The notes below the pieces were generated by a model. It was not told the origin of the DNA. It made no database searches and worked only from the letters and a program-made list of their open reading frames with translations. A stretch of DNA of 64,000 nucleotides from JAICSD01 sp963836665. GTDB lineage: Bacteria > Acidobacteriota > Vicinamibacteria > Vicinamibacterales > 2-12-FULL-66-21. Each line of letters opens with the position of its first letter. Position 1 is the first letter of the stretch. The stretch spans positions 2,852,001-2,916,000 of the forward strand of contig CAWIKL010000001.1 of assembly GCA_963836665.1 (NCBI GenBank). Direction: 5' to 3'. Position numbers and translations under genes: made by a program. Below are positions 42,808 to 51,510 of the stretch, in pieces.

Positions 42808-45222
42808 CAGCGCGTTCAGCGGATCGACGCGGGTGGCCCGACGGGCCGGGAGGTAGGCCGCCACCAGGGCAACCGCGGCCAACACCGCCCCCGCAGCGGC
42901 GAACGCGGCGGGGTCGAGCGCCTGCACTTCGAACAGGAACGACTGCAGCAGCCTGACCAAGGCCATCGCCGCGGCAACCCCCACCACCGCGCCGGCGGTG
43001 ACCGACGTCATCGCACTCCGCAGCATCAGGCGGACCACGCGCCCGGCATCGGCGCCAAGCGCCATCCGGATCCCGATTTCCGAGGTCCGCTGCGCCACCG
43101 CCTGGGACAGCACGCCGTAGATGCCACTCGCCGCCAAAATCAGCGCCAGCACGGCAAACGCCGCCACCAGTGTCAGCAGCAGCCGGCGATCCGCCACCGA
43201 ACCGGACACCAGCGCCTCCAGCGACGAGATCTCGACCGGCACCTCGCTGTCGTAGCGGCGCACGATGTCGCGCAGCGCCGCAGCCACCTGCCCTTGCTGT
43301 CCGGGATCTGCCGCTCGCGCCACCAGCGAAACCGTCCAGCGGGATCGATACGGCGCCTGCAGCATCGGCACGTAGACCTGCGGCACCGGCGCCCGTGTCA
43401 GCGACTGGAAATGGACGTCGTCGACCACGCCGACGATGGTGATGACGGGATTGACCGGCTCCATGCCGGCGTATTTGAAGCGCACGCCGATCGGGTTCGT
43501 GCGCGGCAGGAACTGCCGCACGAACAGCTCGCTGACAACGGCGACCGCGGGCTGTCCGGCGGCATCGCTGTCCTTCAGCAGCCGCCCCTGCCGCAGGTGC
43601 GTGTGCAGCGCCTCGAAATAGCCAGGGGTCACCACCTTGTACCCGGCCGAGTACTTGAAGCCGTCGTAGATGTTGTCGGCGACGGCGCCAGTGTCGGGAT
43701 GTCCCTCGAACTGCAGCGCCCCGTCGGGATCGAACTTGCCGAGCGGCAGTTGTGTCGCAGCGCCTGCCGCGGTCACCCCCGGGATGGCGCGCACCCGCTC
43801 AACCAGCGTGGCGTAGAACTGCGCCGCCTCCCCCGGTGAGGCGTACTTGGCAATCGGCACCGCCATATCGGCGGTCACCACGCCGCGCGGATCGAACCCC
43901 GGGGCGACCGACGTCACCCGGGCGAAGCTGCGCGCGAGCAACGCCGAACCGACGAGCAGGACCAGCGCGATCGCGACCTCGCCGGCGACCAGCACGGTGC
44001 GGATGCGGGCGCGCGGCGGCGCCGCGGCGCGGCCGCCCTCGGCGAGGGCCTCGCGCAAGTCGGTGCGCGAGGCGTGCAGGGCCGGCAAGAGTCCGAACAC
44101 CAGCGGCGTCAGCAGCGCCAGCGCCAGCGTGAAGGCGAGCACGGTGGCGTCGACGCCGATGGTCTCGTGCCGCGGCAGCGCCAGGCCGTCGAGCGAGCGG
44201 AGGATGCGCACGAGCCACGCCGCAAGCAGGAGGCCGCCCATCCCGCCCAGCAGTCCGAGCGCGGCGCTCTCGACGAGCAACTGGCGGACCAGACGTCCAC
44301 GTGCGGCGCCGAGGGCCGCGCGCACCGCCATCTCCGTCCGTCGCTCCTCGCCGCTTGCCAGTAGCGTCGCCGCCACGTTGGCGCAGGCCATCAGCAGGAC
44401 GAGGCCGACGGTGCCGAGGAGCAGCAGCAGCGCCTTGCGCGACTGGGACGGTACCAGCTGCTGCTCGACCGTCACCGTCACCACGCCAATCGCATTCTCG
44501 TCGTTGCCGTACTGGCGCTTGAGCTGCTCGCCGATCGTCTGCATTTCCGTCGCGGCGCCCGCGGCCGTCACGCCCGGCTTCAGGCGCGCCACGACGCTCC
44601 AGTTGTGCGCGGTCCGCCCGCTTTCGTCGGGATCGAGTTCCGCCGGGATCCACACGTCGATACGACCGGGGAAATCGAACGTGTCGGGCATCACACCGAC
44701 GACCCGCGCGGTATGGTCAGCAAGCCGCAGGGATAGCGACGCGAGGTCGGGGTTGCCGCCGAGCCACGACTGCCAGAAGCGGTGGCTGACGACAACGGCG
44801 GGTTCCGCGTTGGGACGCGATTCGTCAGGGGTGAAGGTCCGGCCGGCTTCCGGCGAAACGCCGAAAACGCGGAAAAATCCGGCGCTCACGGCGCACCCCT
44901 CGGCGAAACGCGGCTCGCTGCCGCCGAGCACGCTCACCGTGTCGCAGCTGTAGGCCGATATCGCGTCGAAGCTCGTCGATCGGTCGCGCCAGTCGGCGAA
45001 GTTCGGATGCGATACGCGTGAGGCCCCCCCGCGCGCATTGCGCTCGCTGAGCGTGACGATGCGGGCGGGATCGCGGTAGGGCAGCGGCCGGAGAAGGACG
45101 CCGTCGATGACGCTAAAGATGGCGGTGTTGGCACCGATGCCCAGCGCCAGCGTGGCCATCGCGACCAGTGCAGAGGAGGGGCGTTTGAAGATCGTGCGGA
45201 ACGCGTGGCGGAGTTCATTCAT
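42796..45222 (-). CDS. ADOP-type (MacB-like) orphan ABC transporter permease
   Basis: An 808-residue permease with two copies of the MacB periplasmic core plus FtsX membrane module. It has an N-terminal helix ('ALVAMATLALGIGANTAIFSVIDGVLLRPLPY' in outline) and a periplasmic domain. Three helices surround about 265-390 ('LLLLLGTVGLVLLMACANVAATLL' features), then comes a second periplasmic domain, then three C-terminal helices ending in 'YLPARRATRVDPLNALR'. This size and layout is the acidobacterial duplicated orphan permease family, which is found without an ATPase. The substrate is unknown; lipid or peptide export is assumed from MacB. No ATPase gene is adjacent. Confidence 0.9.
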   Translation of the reverse strand: MNELRHAFRTIFKRPSSALVAMATLALGIGANTAIFSVIDGVLLRPLPYRDPARIVTLSERNARGGASRVSHPNFADWRDRSTSFDAISAYSCDTVSVLGGSEPRFAEGCAVSAGFFRVFGVSPEAGRTFTPDESRPNAEPAVVVSHRFWQSWLGGNPDLASLSLRLADHTARVVGVMPDTFDFPGRIDVWIPAELDPDESGRTAHNWSVVARLKPGVTAAGAATEMQTIGEQLKRQYGNDENAIGVVTVTVEQQLVPSQSRKALLLLLGTVGLVLLMACANVAATLLASGEERRTEMAVRAALGAARGRLVRQLLVESAALGLLGGMGGLLLAAWLVRILRSLDGLALPRHETIGVDATVLAFTLALALLTPLVFGLLPALHASRTDLREALAEGGRAAAPPRARIRTVLVAGEVAIALVLLVGSALLARSFARVTSVAPGFDPRGVVTADMAVPIAKYASPGEAAQFYATLVERVRAIPGVTAAGAATQLPLGKFDPDGALQFEGHPDTGAVADNIYDGFKYSAGYKVVTPGYFEALHTHLRQGRLLKDSDAAGQPAVAVVSELFVRQFLPRTNPIGVRFKYAGMEPVNPVITIVGVVDDVHFQSLTRAPVPQVYVPMLQAPYRSRWTVSLVARAADPGQQGQVAAALRDIVRRYDSEVPVEISSLEALVSGSVADRRLLLTLVAAFAVLALILAASGIYGVLSQAVAQRTSEIGIRMALGADAGRVVRLMLRSAMTSVTAGAVVGVAAAMALVRLLQSFLFEVQALDPAAFAAAGAVLAAVALVAAYLPARRATRVDPLNALRTP

Positions 45223-45292
45223 GGCTGAGTCATCCGGAGCACGGGGAGCGGTTCGAGACCCGCGCCATGCCGCGCCGGGCGATAGGCGGCGT

Positions 45293-46447
45293 TCACAGCG
45301 CCGCCACGATCAGTGTCGCGTCGTCTTCGTAGGCGCCGCCATTGAAGGCCTCGACATCGCCGAGCATCGCGGCGAGCATCGCCTGCGCGTCGAGCGCGCG
45401 ATGCGCGACCGCTGACGCGGAGAGCCGGTCCTCCCCGAATTCCTCGCCGGCGGTGTTGCGCCCTTCGGTAATCCCGTCGGTGTAGAGCACCAGGCGATCG
45501 CCGCGCGCGATGGTGCATGCTCCCTGGTCGTAGGCGCTCTCGGCGAACACGCCGAGCACGGTGCCGCCGGGGACGAGCATCTCGACGCGCCCGTCGGTGT
45601 GGATCAGCAGCGGCGGATTGTGCCCGGCGTTGGCGTAGGTCAGCCGGCCGGCGGCAGCATCGAGCCTCGCGTAGCAGAATGTGACGAACCGGCCGCTGGC
45701 CATGTTGCGGCAGAGCAGCCGGTTGACGCTGGTCGTCACCGCCGCCGGGGCGGTGCCATCCTGGGCGAAGGCGCGGACCGCCGCCTGCAGGTTCGACATC
45801 AGCAGCGCGGCCGGCACCCCCTTGCCGGCGACGTCGGCGATGACAATGCCGACGGCGCCGTCGGCAAACGTGAGCGCGTCGAAGCAGTCGCCGCCGACGC
45901 CGTCGGCGGGCTGCCACGATGACGCGAGCTGGATGGCCGATGTCTGCGGCATGGCCGTCGGCAGCAGGCCGCGCTGGATCAGGCGCGCTTCTTCGAACTC
46001 TCTCAGCTGCCGGGCGTCGCGGCGCCGCGTCGCGCGCGCCTCATCGATCTCGCGCTGCAGGATCTCCAGAAGCGTGACGTCTTCCCACGGCTTCTGCACG
46101 AAGCTGCGGGCGCCGCGCCGCATCGCTTCCACGGCGGTGTCGACGCTGCCCCAGCCGGTCATGACCACGATCGGCATCGACGGATCGTGGGCGCGAACGC
46201 GCGGGATGAGTTCGAGTCCCTCACGGCCGGATGTCGTATCCCGGCTATAGTTCAGATCCATCAGCAGCAAGTCGAACGGCCGTTCGCGCAGGCGCTCCAT
46301 CACGGCGTCCGTAGACCCGACGAACTCCGGCTCGTAGCCCTCCCCGGTAAGGAGCCAGCGCAGTGCCTCGAGAACGTCGGGCTGGTCGTCGGCAACCAGC
46401 ACGCGGGCCGCCGTCTGCGGGCGGATGGCAACCATACTGCTATACAT
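45293..46447 (-). CDS. Response regulator with PP2C/SpoIIE phosphatase output
   Basis: A 384-residue protein. The receiver is at 15-130 with the phospho-Asp in 'LLMDLNYSRDTTSG' and the Lys in 'FVQKPWED'. A helical linker follows (130-165), then a PP2C phosphatase at 165-384 with 'DGVGGDCFDAL', 'VIADVAGKGVPAALLMSN' and 'LVLYTDGITEGRN'. Phosphorylation would switch on a phosphatase acting on a partner-switching protein (RsbU/RssB-like logic). The receiver closely resembles that of the divergent sigma-54 regulator, suggesting a shared kinase. Starts at 46447 and 46435 (MVAIRP) are both possible. Confidence 0.92.
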   Translation of the reverse strand: MYSSMVAIRPQTAARVLVADDQPDVLEALRWLLTGEGYEPEFVGSTDAVMERLRERPFDLLLMDLNYSRDTTSGREGLELIPRVRAHDPSMPIVVMTGWGSVDTAVEAMRRGARSFVQKPWEDVTLLEILQREIDEARATRRRDARQLREFEEARLIQRGLLPTAMPQTSAIQLASSWQPADGVGGDCFDALTFADGAVGIVIADVAGKGVPAALLMSNLQAAVRAFAQDGTAPAAVTTSVNRLLCRNMASGRFVTFCYARLDAAAGRLTYANAGHNPPLLIHTDGRVEMLVPGGTVLGVFAESAYDQGACTIARGDRLVLYTDGITEGRNTAGEEFGEDRLSASAVAHRALDAQAMLAAMLGDVEAFNGGAYEDDATLIVAAL

Positions 46448-46630
46448 GCGCGATCGAAGGCATGAACAAAGACCGTACCACCGCGCATCGGTGCGAAATG
46501 GCTGAAATTCGCCGCGGGCGTCCAGGCACCCGTCGCGGCGGCGCGACGACGTGGTCGCGGCCGCGCGACAATGCCGGCCGCGCACCCGGCAAACCTTGGC
46601 CACGGCATTTCGTCTAACGTCAACACTCGG

Positions 46631-48010
46631 ATGCCTGACACGACACCCATTCGCGTTCTCATCGCCGACGACCAGCAGGACGTCATCGAAGCGCTCAAGC
46701 TCCTGCTGATCGACGAAGGCTACGAGGTCACGCCGGCGCGGTCGCCCGGTGACGCGCTCGAGCGCCTCGAAGCAGCCGACTTCGACCTGGCCATCCTCGA
46801 CCTGAACTACACCCGTGATACCACGTCCGGGCAGGAAGGCTTCGACTTGATGGAGCGCATTCGCACGCTCGATCCGACGCTGCCCGTGTTGGTGATGACG
46901 GCATGGAGCAGCGTCGCCGGCGCGGTCGAGGCGATGCGGCGTGGTGCGCGCGACTACATCGAAAAACCGTGGGATGACGAAAAATTGCTGGTCACGGCGC
47001 GGACGCAAATCGAGCTCCGCCGCGCCGTGCGCCGCAGCCATCGCCTGCAGGAAGCACACCAGCGGCTGCAGCGCGGCGCGACGCCGCCATTTGTCGGTGA
47101 TGCGGCGTCGATCGCCGAGATCCGCCAGACCATCGAGCGCGTGGCGCCGTCGGACGCGGCGGTACTCATCACCGGGGAACATGGTACCGGCAAGGAAGTG
47201 GTCGCCGCGTGGCTGCACGCCTACAGCGACCGGCGGGCGCGGCCGCTGGTGACGATGAACGCCGGCGGCCTCGCCGAGGGGATCGCCGAGAGCGAGCTCT
47301 TCGGCCACGTCAAGGGGGCGTTCACCGACGCCCGCGTCGATCGCATCGGCTGCTTCGAAATGGCGGACGAGGGGACACTCTTCCTCGACGAGATCGCCAA
47401 CATGCCGATGCGGCTGCAGGCCAAGCTGCTGCGCGTCCTGCAGACCGGTGAGTTCGCGCGGGTCGGCAGCTCGCGCGTGCGCTACGTCAACGTACGGGTG
47501 CTGTCGGCGACCAATGCCGATCTGCACGCCGAGATCGCCGCCGGACGCTTTCGCGAAGATCTCCTCTATCGCCTCAACACGGTGGTCGTGCACCTGCCGC
47601 CGCTGCGCGACCGCAAGGCCGACATCGCCGTGTTGGCGCCGCATTTCCTCGGGATTTACTCGGCGCGCTACCGCAGGGCGCTGACCGGCTTCGAACCCGA
47701 CGCGCTGGCGGCGATGCAGGCGCACGCCTGGCCGGGCAATGTGCGCGAGCTGGCCCATGCCATCGAGCGCGCGGTGTTGATGGCCGACGTGTCAGCCGAT
47801 GCGATCGCCGCCCGGCACCTGCACCTGCGGCCGCGCGCGGCTGGCGAGCCATCGCCGCCCGAGGACCTCTCGCTCGAAGAGGCGGAGCGCGTCTTCATCG
47901 AGAAAGTGCTCGCGCGTCACAACGGCGACGTCCGGCTCGCCGCCGAACAACTCGGGATGAGCCGGAGCGCGCTCTATCGCCGGCTGCAGCAGTATGGCGT
48001 CAGGGACTAG
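46631..48010 (+). CDS. NtrC-family sigma-54-dependent response regulator
   Basis: A 459-residue protein. The receiver is at 7-120 with the phospho-Asp in 'LAILDLNYTRDTTSG'. The AAA+ domain is at 155-385, with Walker A 'GEHGTGKEVVA', 'FGHVKGAFTDA' (the sigma-54 contact loop; usual form GAFTGA) and Walker B 'GTLFLDEIAN'. The C-terminus has a Fis-type helix-turn-helix ('VRLAAEQLGMSRSALYRRLQ'). It would activate sigma-54 promoters when phosphorylated. It pairs with the kinase gene that overlaps its end and is divergent, across 183 bases, from the PP2C-linked regulator. Confidence 0.95.
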   Translation: MPDTTPIRVLIADDQQDVIEALKLLLIDEGYEVTPARSPGDALERLEAADFDLAILDLNYTRDTTSGQEGFDLMERIRTLDPTLPVLVMTAWSSVAGAVEAMRRGARDYIEKPWDDEKLLVTARTQIELRRAVRRSHRLQEAHQRLQRGATPPFVGDAASIAEIRQTIERVAPSDAAVLITGEHGTGKEVVAAWLHAYSDRRARPLVTMNAGGLAEGIAESELFGHVKGAFTDARVDRIGCFEMADEGTLFLDEIANMPMRLQAKLLRVLQTGEFARVGSSRVRYVNVRVLSATNADLHAEIAAGRFREDLLYRLNTVVVHLPPLRDRKADIAVLAPHFLGIYSARYRRALTGFEPDALAAMQAHAWPGNVRELAHAIERAVLMADVSADAIAARHLHLRPRAAGEPSPPEDLSLEEAERVFIEKVLARHNGDVRLAAEQLGMSRSALYRRLQQYGVRD

Positions 48011-49448
48011 CCGTCGCGGGGGGTCGCCCCTGGACTCGAACGGAGTGGAGCGAACCGCGGCGAGCCAGCGTGGCGAATGGAACCTGAGCGAACGGCCGGA
48101 GGGGACTGCCGCCGAGCGGCGCCCACGAGCGCTGAAAAGGGCGCACTGGAGTCTCGAGCAATCGGTCATGGCCCTGGCGCTGCTTGGCGGCCTGCCGGCG
48201 GCGCTGGCGCTCGCCTGGATCGTCTGGGGGGAGGACTACAGCTTCGAGGTCCGCTGGACGCTCGCTGCCGTCGTCCTCGTCGTGTGGATCAGCTGTGCGG
48301 CCGCGGCGCATCAGATGGTGACGCGCGTCCTCTATCTTTCCGCCAACCTGCTCGGCGCATTGCACGAAGGGGACTACTCGATTCGCGGGACCGGTGCCAA
48401 GCCCGGCAGCGCCGCCGACCTCGTGATGAAAGAGATCAACTCCCTTGGCGATACGCTGCAGCGGCAGCGAGCCGAAGCCGTAGAATCGACAGCGCTGCTC
48501 ACCAGCGTCATGGGTGCGATTGACGTCGCGGTGTTCGCCTTCGACATGGACGAACGGCTCGTTCTCGCCAACCCGGCGGCTGAACGCCTGCTCAACCGGC
48601 GCGGCGCTGACAGCCTTGGCCAGAACGCCGCGGCGCTGCGCCTCGAGCGCTACCTGACCGGCGACACCCCCCGGCTCATCGAGAACGCCTTCGGCGCGGC
48701 CGGCGGCCGGTTCGAGTTGCGCCGCTCGACCTTCTATCGTGACGGCAAGCCGCACCAGCTTCTCGTCTTCGCCGATTTGAGCCGCGCGCTGCGCGAAGAA
48801 CAGCAGCTCGCCTGGCAGCGCATCGTCCGCGTGCTGTCGCACGAGATCAACAACTCGCTGACGCCGATCAAGTCGATCGCGCACAGCATTCGCCGCATGA
48901 TCTCGCGCATCTCTGATGTGCCGCGCGCCGCCGAGATCCAGGACGGCCTCACCCTGATCGAGACGCGCTCTGGCGCGCTCGGGCGCTTCCTGCGGCAGTA
49001 CGCGCAACTCGCCAAGCTACCCAAGCCGCAAGAGCGTCCGATCCAGATGCTGACATTGGCCACGCGCATCGCAGAGCTGGAGAACCGGCTGCCGATCGAG
49101 GTCAAGGCGAGCGCGGACGTGCAAATCGAAGCGGACCCCGATCAGCTCGAGCAGTTGCTCATCAACATCGTCCGCAACGCCGTGGATGCGGCGCTGGAGA
49201 GCAGCGGCACGGTCCAGATCGGCTGGGCCCCGGTGGACGGATTCCTCGAAGTCACTGTTGATGACGAGGGCCCGGGCCTGCCCGATAGCTCGAACCTGTT
49301 CGTTCCGTTCTTCACGACCAAGCCGCAGGGGTCGGGCATCGGGCTGGCGCTCAGCCGGCAGATTGCCGAGGCGCACGGCGGCACGCTGAGCCTCGAGAAC
49401 CGCATCGGGGCCAGAGGCTGTCGCGCGACGCTGCGGCTCCCTCTGTAG
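47994..49448 (+). CDS. NtrY-like membrane sensor histidine kinase
   Basis: A 484-residue kinase. It has two membrane segments at about 56-105 ('VMALALLGGLPAALALAWIVW', 'AAVVLVVWISCAAAAHQMV'), a HAMP-like linker and a PAS domain (about 160-255). The dimerisation helix has the phospho-His in 'RVLSHEINNSLTPIKSIAHS', and the ATP-binding domain has 'NIVRNAVDAA', 'DDEGPGLP' and 'GSGIGLALSRQIAEAHGG'. 'HEINNSLTPI' is typical of NtrY-type kinases. The start at 47994 overlaps the regulator by 17 bases; the first 45 residues are low-complexity and a later start is possible. Confidence 0.92.
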   Translation: MASGTSRRGGSPLDSNGVERTAASQRGEWNLSERPEGTAAERRPRALKRAHWSLEQSVMALALLGGLPAALALAWIVWGEDYSFEVRWTLAAVVLVVWISCAAAAHQMVTRVLYLSANLLGALHEGDYSIRGTGAKPGSAADLVMKEINSLGDTLQRQRAEAVESTALLTSVMGAIDVAVFAFDMDERLVLANPAAERLLNRRGADSLGQNAAALRLERYLTGDTPRLIENAFGAAGGRFELRRSTFYRDGKPHQLLVFADLSRALREEQQLAWQRIVRVLSHEINNSLTPIKSIAHSIRRMISRISDVPRAAEIQDGLTLIETRSGALGRFLRQYAQLAKLPKPQERPIQMLTLATRIAELENRLPIEVKASADVQIEADPDQLEQLLINIVRNAVDAALESSGTVQIGWAPVDGFLEVTVDDEGPGLPDSSNLFVPFFTTKPQGSGIGLALSRQIAEAHGGTLSLENRIGARGCRATLRLPL

Positions 49449-49540
49449 CCGGGCCTCGTCGCAGCCCCCCGTCAGCATTCCCGAAGTCCTGCCGCATTCC
49501 GCTGCAGCTATACTGTCGTTCCAATTCTCCGGAGGTTTTG

Positions 49541-50152
49541 ATGTACGCGCTGCAAACGCTCGCCTTCGTGCTCACCGCTACGTCCATGCACGCCCCGCCG
49601 CCGCAGGCGCCCGCGTCCGGCAAGGTTTGCATCGCGCTGCTCCTGCCGGCAGTCGACGGCGTGGACGACGCGACCGCCGTTGCCACCTCGGTGCGCTCGA
49701 TCTTCGAGTCGTACCTCACGGGGCCGTCCCTGCAGTCGGTGATGCTCGACGCCAGGCTGGCGTCGCAGGCCAGTGAGGAGGCCAGGCAGAAAGAGTGCCC
49801 GCGGATCCTTACCGTTACCATTAGCCGTAAGGCGGGCAGCACCGGCCCGAGCAAAGCCGGGACAATCGCGCGCGCGGCCGGTACGACCGCCAGCTACATC
49901 CCGATCCCCAGCGTTGGCGGCGCCATCGCGGCGGGTGCCGCGGAAGGGGGTGCGGTGGCGGTATCCGACCTCGCGTATCACACCCGCGCCAAGGACGAGA
50001 TCACGATGTCCTACAAAGTGGTGACGGCCGATGGCGCGATCGTAATGCCGCTCAAGACCGAGAGCGCCAAGGCGAAGAGCAACGGCGAGGATCTGCTGAC
50101 ACCGCTCATCGCCAAGGCGTCGGAAGCGGTCGCCGGCGTCATCACCAAGTGA
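49541..50152 (+). CDS. Secreted hypothetical protein with glycine-rich segment
   Basis: A 203-residue protein with a signal peptide ('ALQTLAFVLTATSMHA'). The ATG at 49541 has GGAGG four to eight bases upstream. A central region 'SYIPIPSVGGAIAAGAAEGGAVAV' is Gly/Ala-rich, like a glycine-zipper. No family is recognised. It is followed by hemL with a stop/start overlap (GTGATG), so both are on one transcript. TATACT at 49509-49514 is a likely -10 element, without a convincing -35. Confidence 0.65.
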   Translation: MYALQTLAFVLTATSMHAPPPQAPASGKVCIALLLPAVDGVDDATAVATSVRSIFESYLTGPSLQSVMLDARLASQASEEARQKECPRILTVTISRKAGSTGPSKAGTIARAAGTTASYIPIPSVGGAIAAGAAEGGAVAVSDLAYHTRAKDEITMSYKVVTADGAIVMPLKTESAKAKSNGEDLLTPLIAKASEAVAGVITK

Positions 50153-51444
50153 TGCGCCAGCGGCGCGCAGCGAAATCGGCACAGCTCTTCGCTGCCGCCT
50201 CGCGCATTCTGCCCGGGGGCGTCGACAGCCCGGTCCGCGCCTTCAAGTCGGTCGGCGCGACGCCGCTGTTCGTGACACGCGGCAAGGGCGCGCGGATCGA
50301 GGACGCCGACGGCAACACCTACATCGACTTCGTGATGTCATGGGGCCCGCTCATTCACGGCCACGCGCCGAGAGGGCTGCTCAAGGCACTCGCCGCCACT
50401 GCGGCGCGCGGCACCAGCTTCGGCGCCCCGACCGAGCTCGAAACGCGGCTCGCTCGGCGCGTCGCCATGCTGATGCCGTCGATGGAGCGCGTCCGTTTCG
50501 TCAGTTCCGGGACGGAAGCGACGATGAGCGCGGTACGCGTCGCCCGCGCGGCGACCAAGCGCGACAAGATCGTCAAGTTTGAAGGGTGCTATCACGGCCA
50601 CGCCGACGGATTCCTCGTCGCCGCGGGGTCGGGCGCGCTGACGCTCGGCGTGCCGAACAGCCCCGGCGTCCCGGCCGCGGCCGCCGCCGAGACACTGCTG
50701 GCAACCTACAACGACCTCGCCTCGGTCGAGACGCTCTTCACGCGGTATCGCGATCAGATCGCCGCCGTCATCGTCGAGCCAATCGCCGGCAACATCGGTG
50801 TCGTCCCGCCCCGGGCTGGCTTCCTCGCCGGCCTGCGCGATCTGACGTCGCGGAGCGGCGCGCTGCTCATTTTCGACGAGGTTATTTCGGGGTTCCGCGC
50901 CGCGGCCGGAGGGGCGCAGCAGATCTTCGGTGTCAAGCCCGACCTCACCTGTCTCGGCAAGATCATCGGCGGCGGCCTTCCGGTGGGCGCCTACGGCGGA
51001 CGGGCCGATCTGATGTCGCTGGTGGCTCCGGCGGGCCCCGTCTACCAGGCTGGCACGCTTTCGGGCAATCCGCTGGCCATGACCGCCGGCCTGTGGTCGC
51101 TCGGCGAGCTTTCGCCGAAGTTGTACAAGCACCTTGCGAAACTCGGCGCCCGCCTCGCCGGCGGCTTCGCGGACGCAGCGCGTGACGCCGGCGTCGCCCT
51201 GCAGGTCAACGGCTTCGGCTCGCTGGTCACGCCCTTCTTCACATCGCAACCGGTGCGCGACCTGCAGTCGGCACTGAGTTCCGATACGACGCGCTACGCG
51301 GCGTTCTTCAGAGGGATGCTGGCGCGGGGAATCTATCCGCCGCCCTCGCAGTTCGAGGCGTGGTTCATTTCTGGCGCGCACACCGAACGAGACATCGACC
51401 ACACGATTGCCGCGGCGCGGGCCGCGCTGCGGCAGATCGGGTGA
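50152..51444 (+). CDS. hemL: Glutamate-1-semialdehyde 2,1-aminomutase
   Basis: A 430-residue PLP enzyme that converts glutamate 1-semialdehyde to 5-aminolevulinate. Signatures are 'LPGGVDSPVRAFKSVG' at the N-terminus, 'FEGCYHGHADGFLVAAGSG', 'LIFDEVISGFR' with the PLP-contact Asp, and the Schiff-base Lys in 'CLGKIIGGGLPVGAYGG'. It works after HemA, whose gene is 11 kb upstream. The ATG at 50152 overlaps the upstream stop; a GTG three bases earlier is also in frame. Confidence 0.97.
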   Translation: MRQRRAAKSAQLFAAASRILPGGVDSPVRAFKSVGATPLFVTRGKGARIEDADGNTYIDFVMSWGPLIHGHAPRGLLKALAATAARGTSFGAPTELETRLARRVAMLMPSMERVRFVSSGTEATMSAVRVARAATKRDKIVKFEGCYHGHADGFLVAAGSGALTLGVPNSPGVPAAAAAETLLATYNDLASVETLFTRYRDQIAAVIVEPIAGNIGVVPPRAGFLAGLRDLTSRSGALLIFDEVISGFRAAAGGAQQIFGVKPDLTCLGKIIGGGLPVGAYGGRADLMSLVAPAGPVYQAGTLSGNPLAMTAGLWSLGELSPKLYKHLAKLGARLAGGFADAARDAGVALQVNGFGSLVTPFFTSQPVRDLQSALSSDTTRYAAFFRGMLARGIYPPPSQFEAWFISGAHTERDIDHTIAAARAALRQIG

Positions 51445-51510
51445 TCATCGGATCGGGTGGTCTCTCGATCGAGTGAGCGGATGATCTGAAATCACCCGAT
51501 CATCCGATCA
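51435..51510. repeat. GATC-rich dyad repeat between convergent genes
   Basis: This 76-base stretch, between the 3' end of hemL and the convergent VirB10-like gene, contains seven GATC sites and overlapping inverted copies of GGATGATCGGGTGAT-like units. Within it CGGATGATC (51478-51486) and GATCATCCG (51498-51506) form a perfect nine-base stem with an 11-base loop. A second, imperfect pairing joins 51441-51460 with 51490-51510. It may work as a two-way terminator or be a REP-like repeat. Confidence 0.55.

Noticed and set aside
46580..46605. Sigma-54-like promoter (TGGC...TTTGC on the minus strand)
   Set aside because: The spacing between the GG and GC elements is one base short of the strict rule, and it lies far from the regulator start.
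46448..47758. Extension of the PP2C regulator frame to 821 codons
   Set aside because: The upstream part is antisense to the NtrC-type gene; the receiver domain begins just after the start at 46447.
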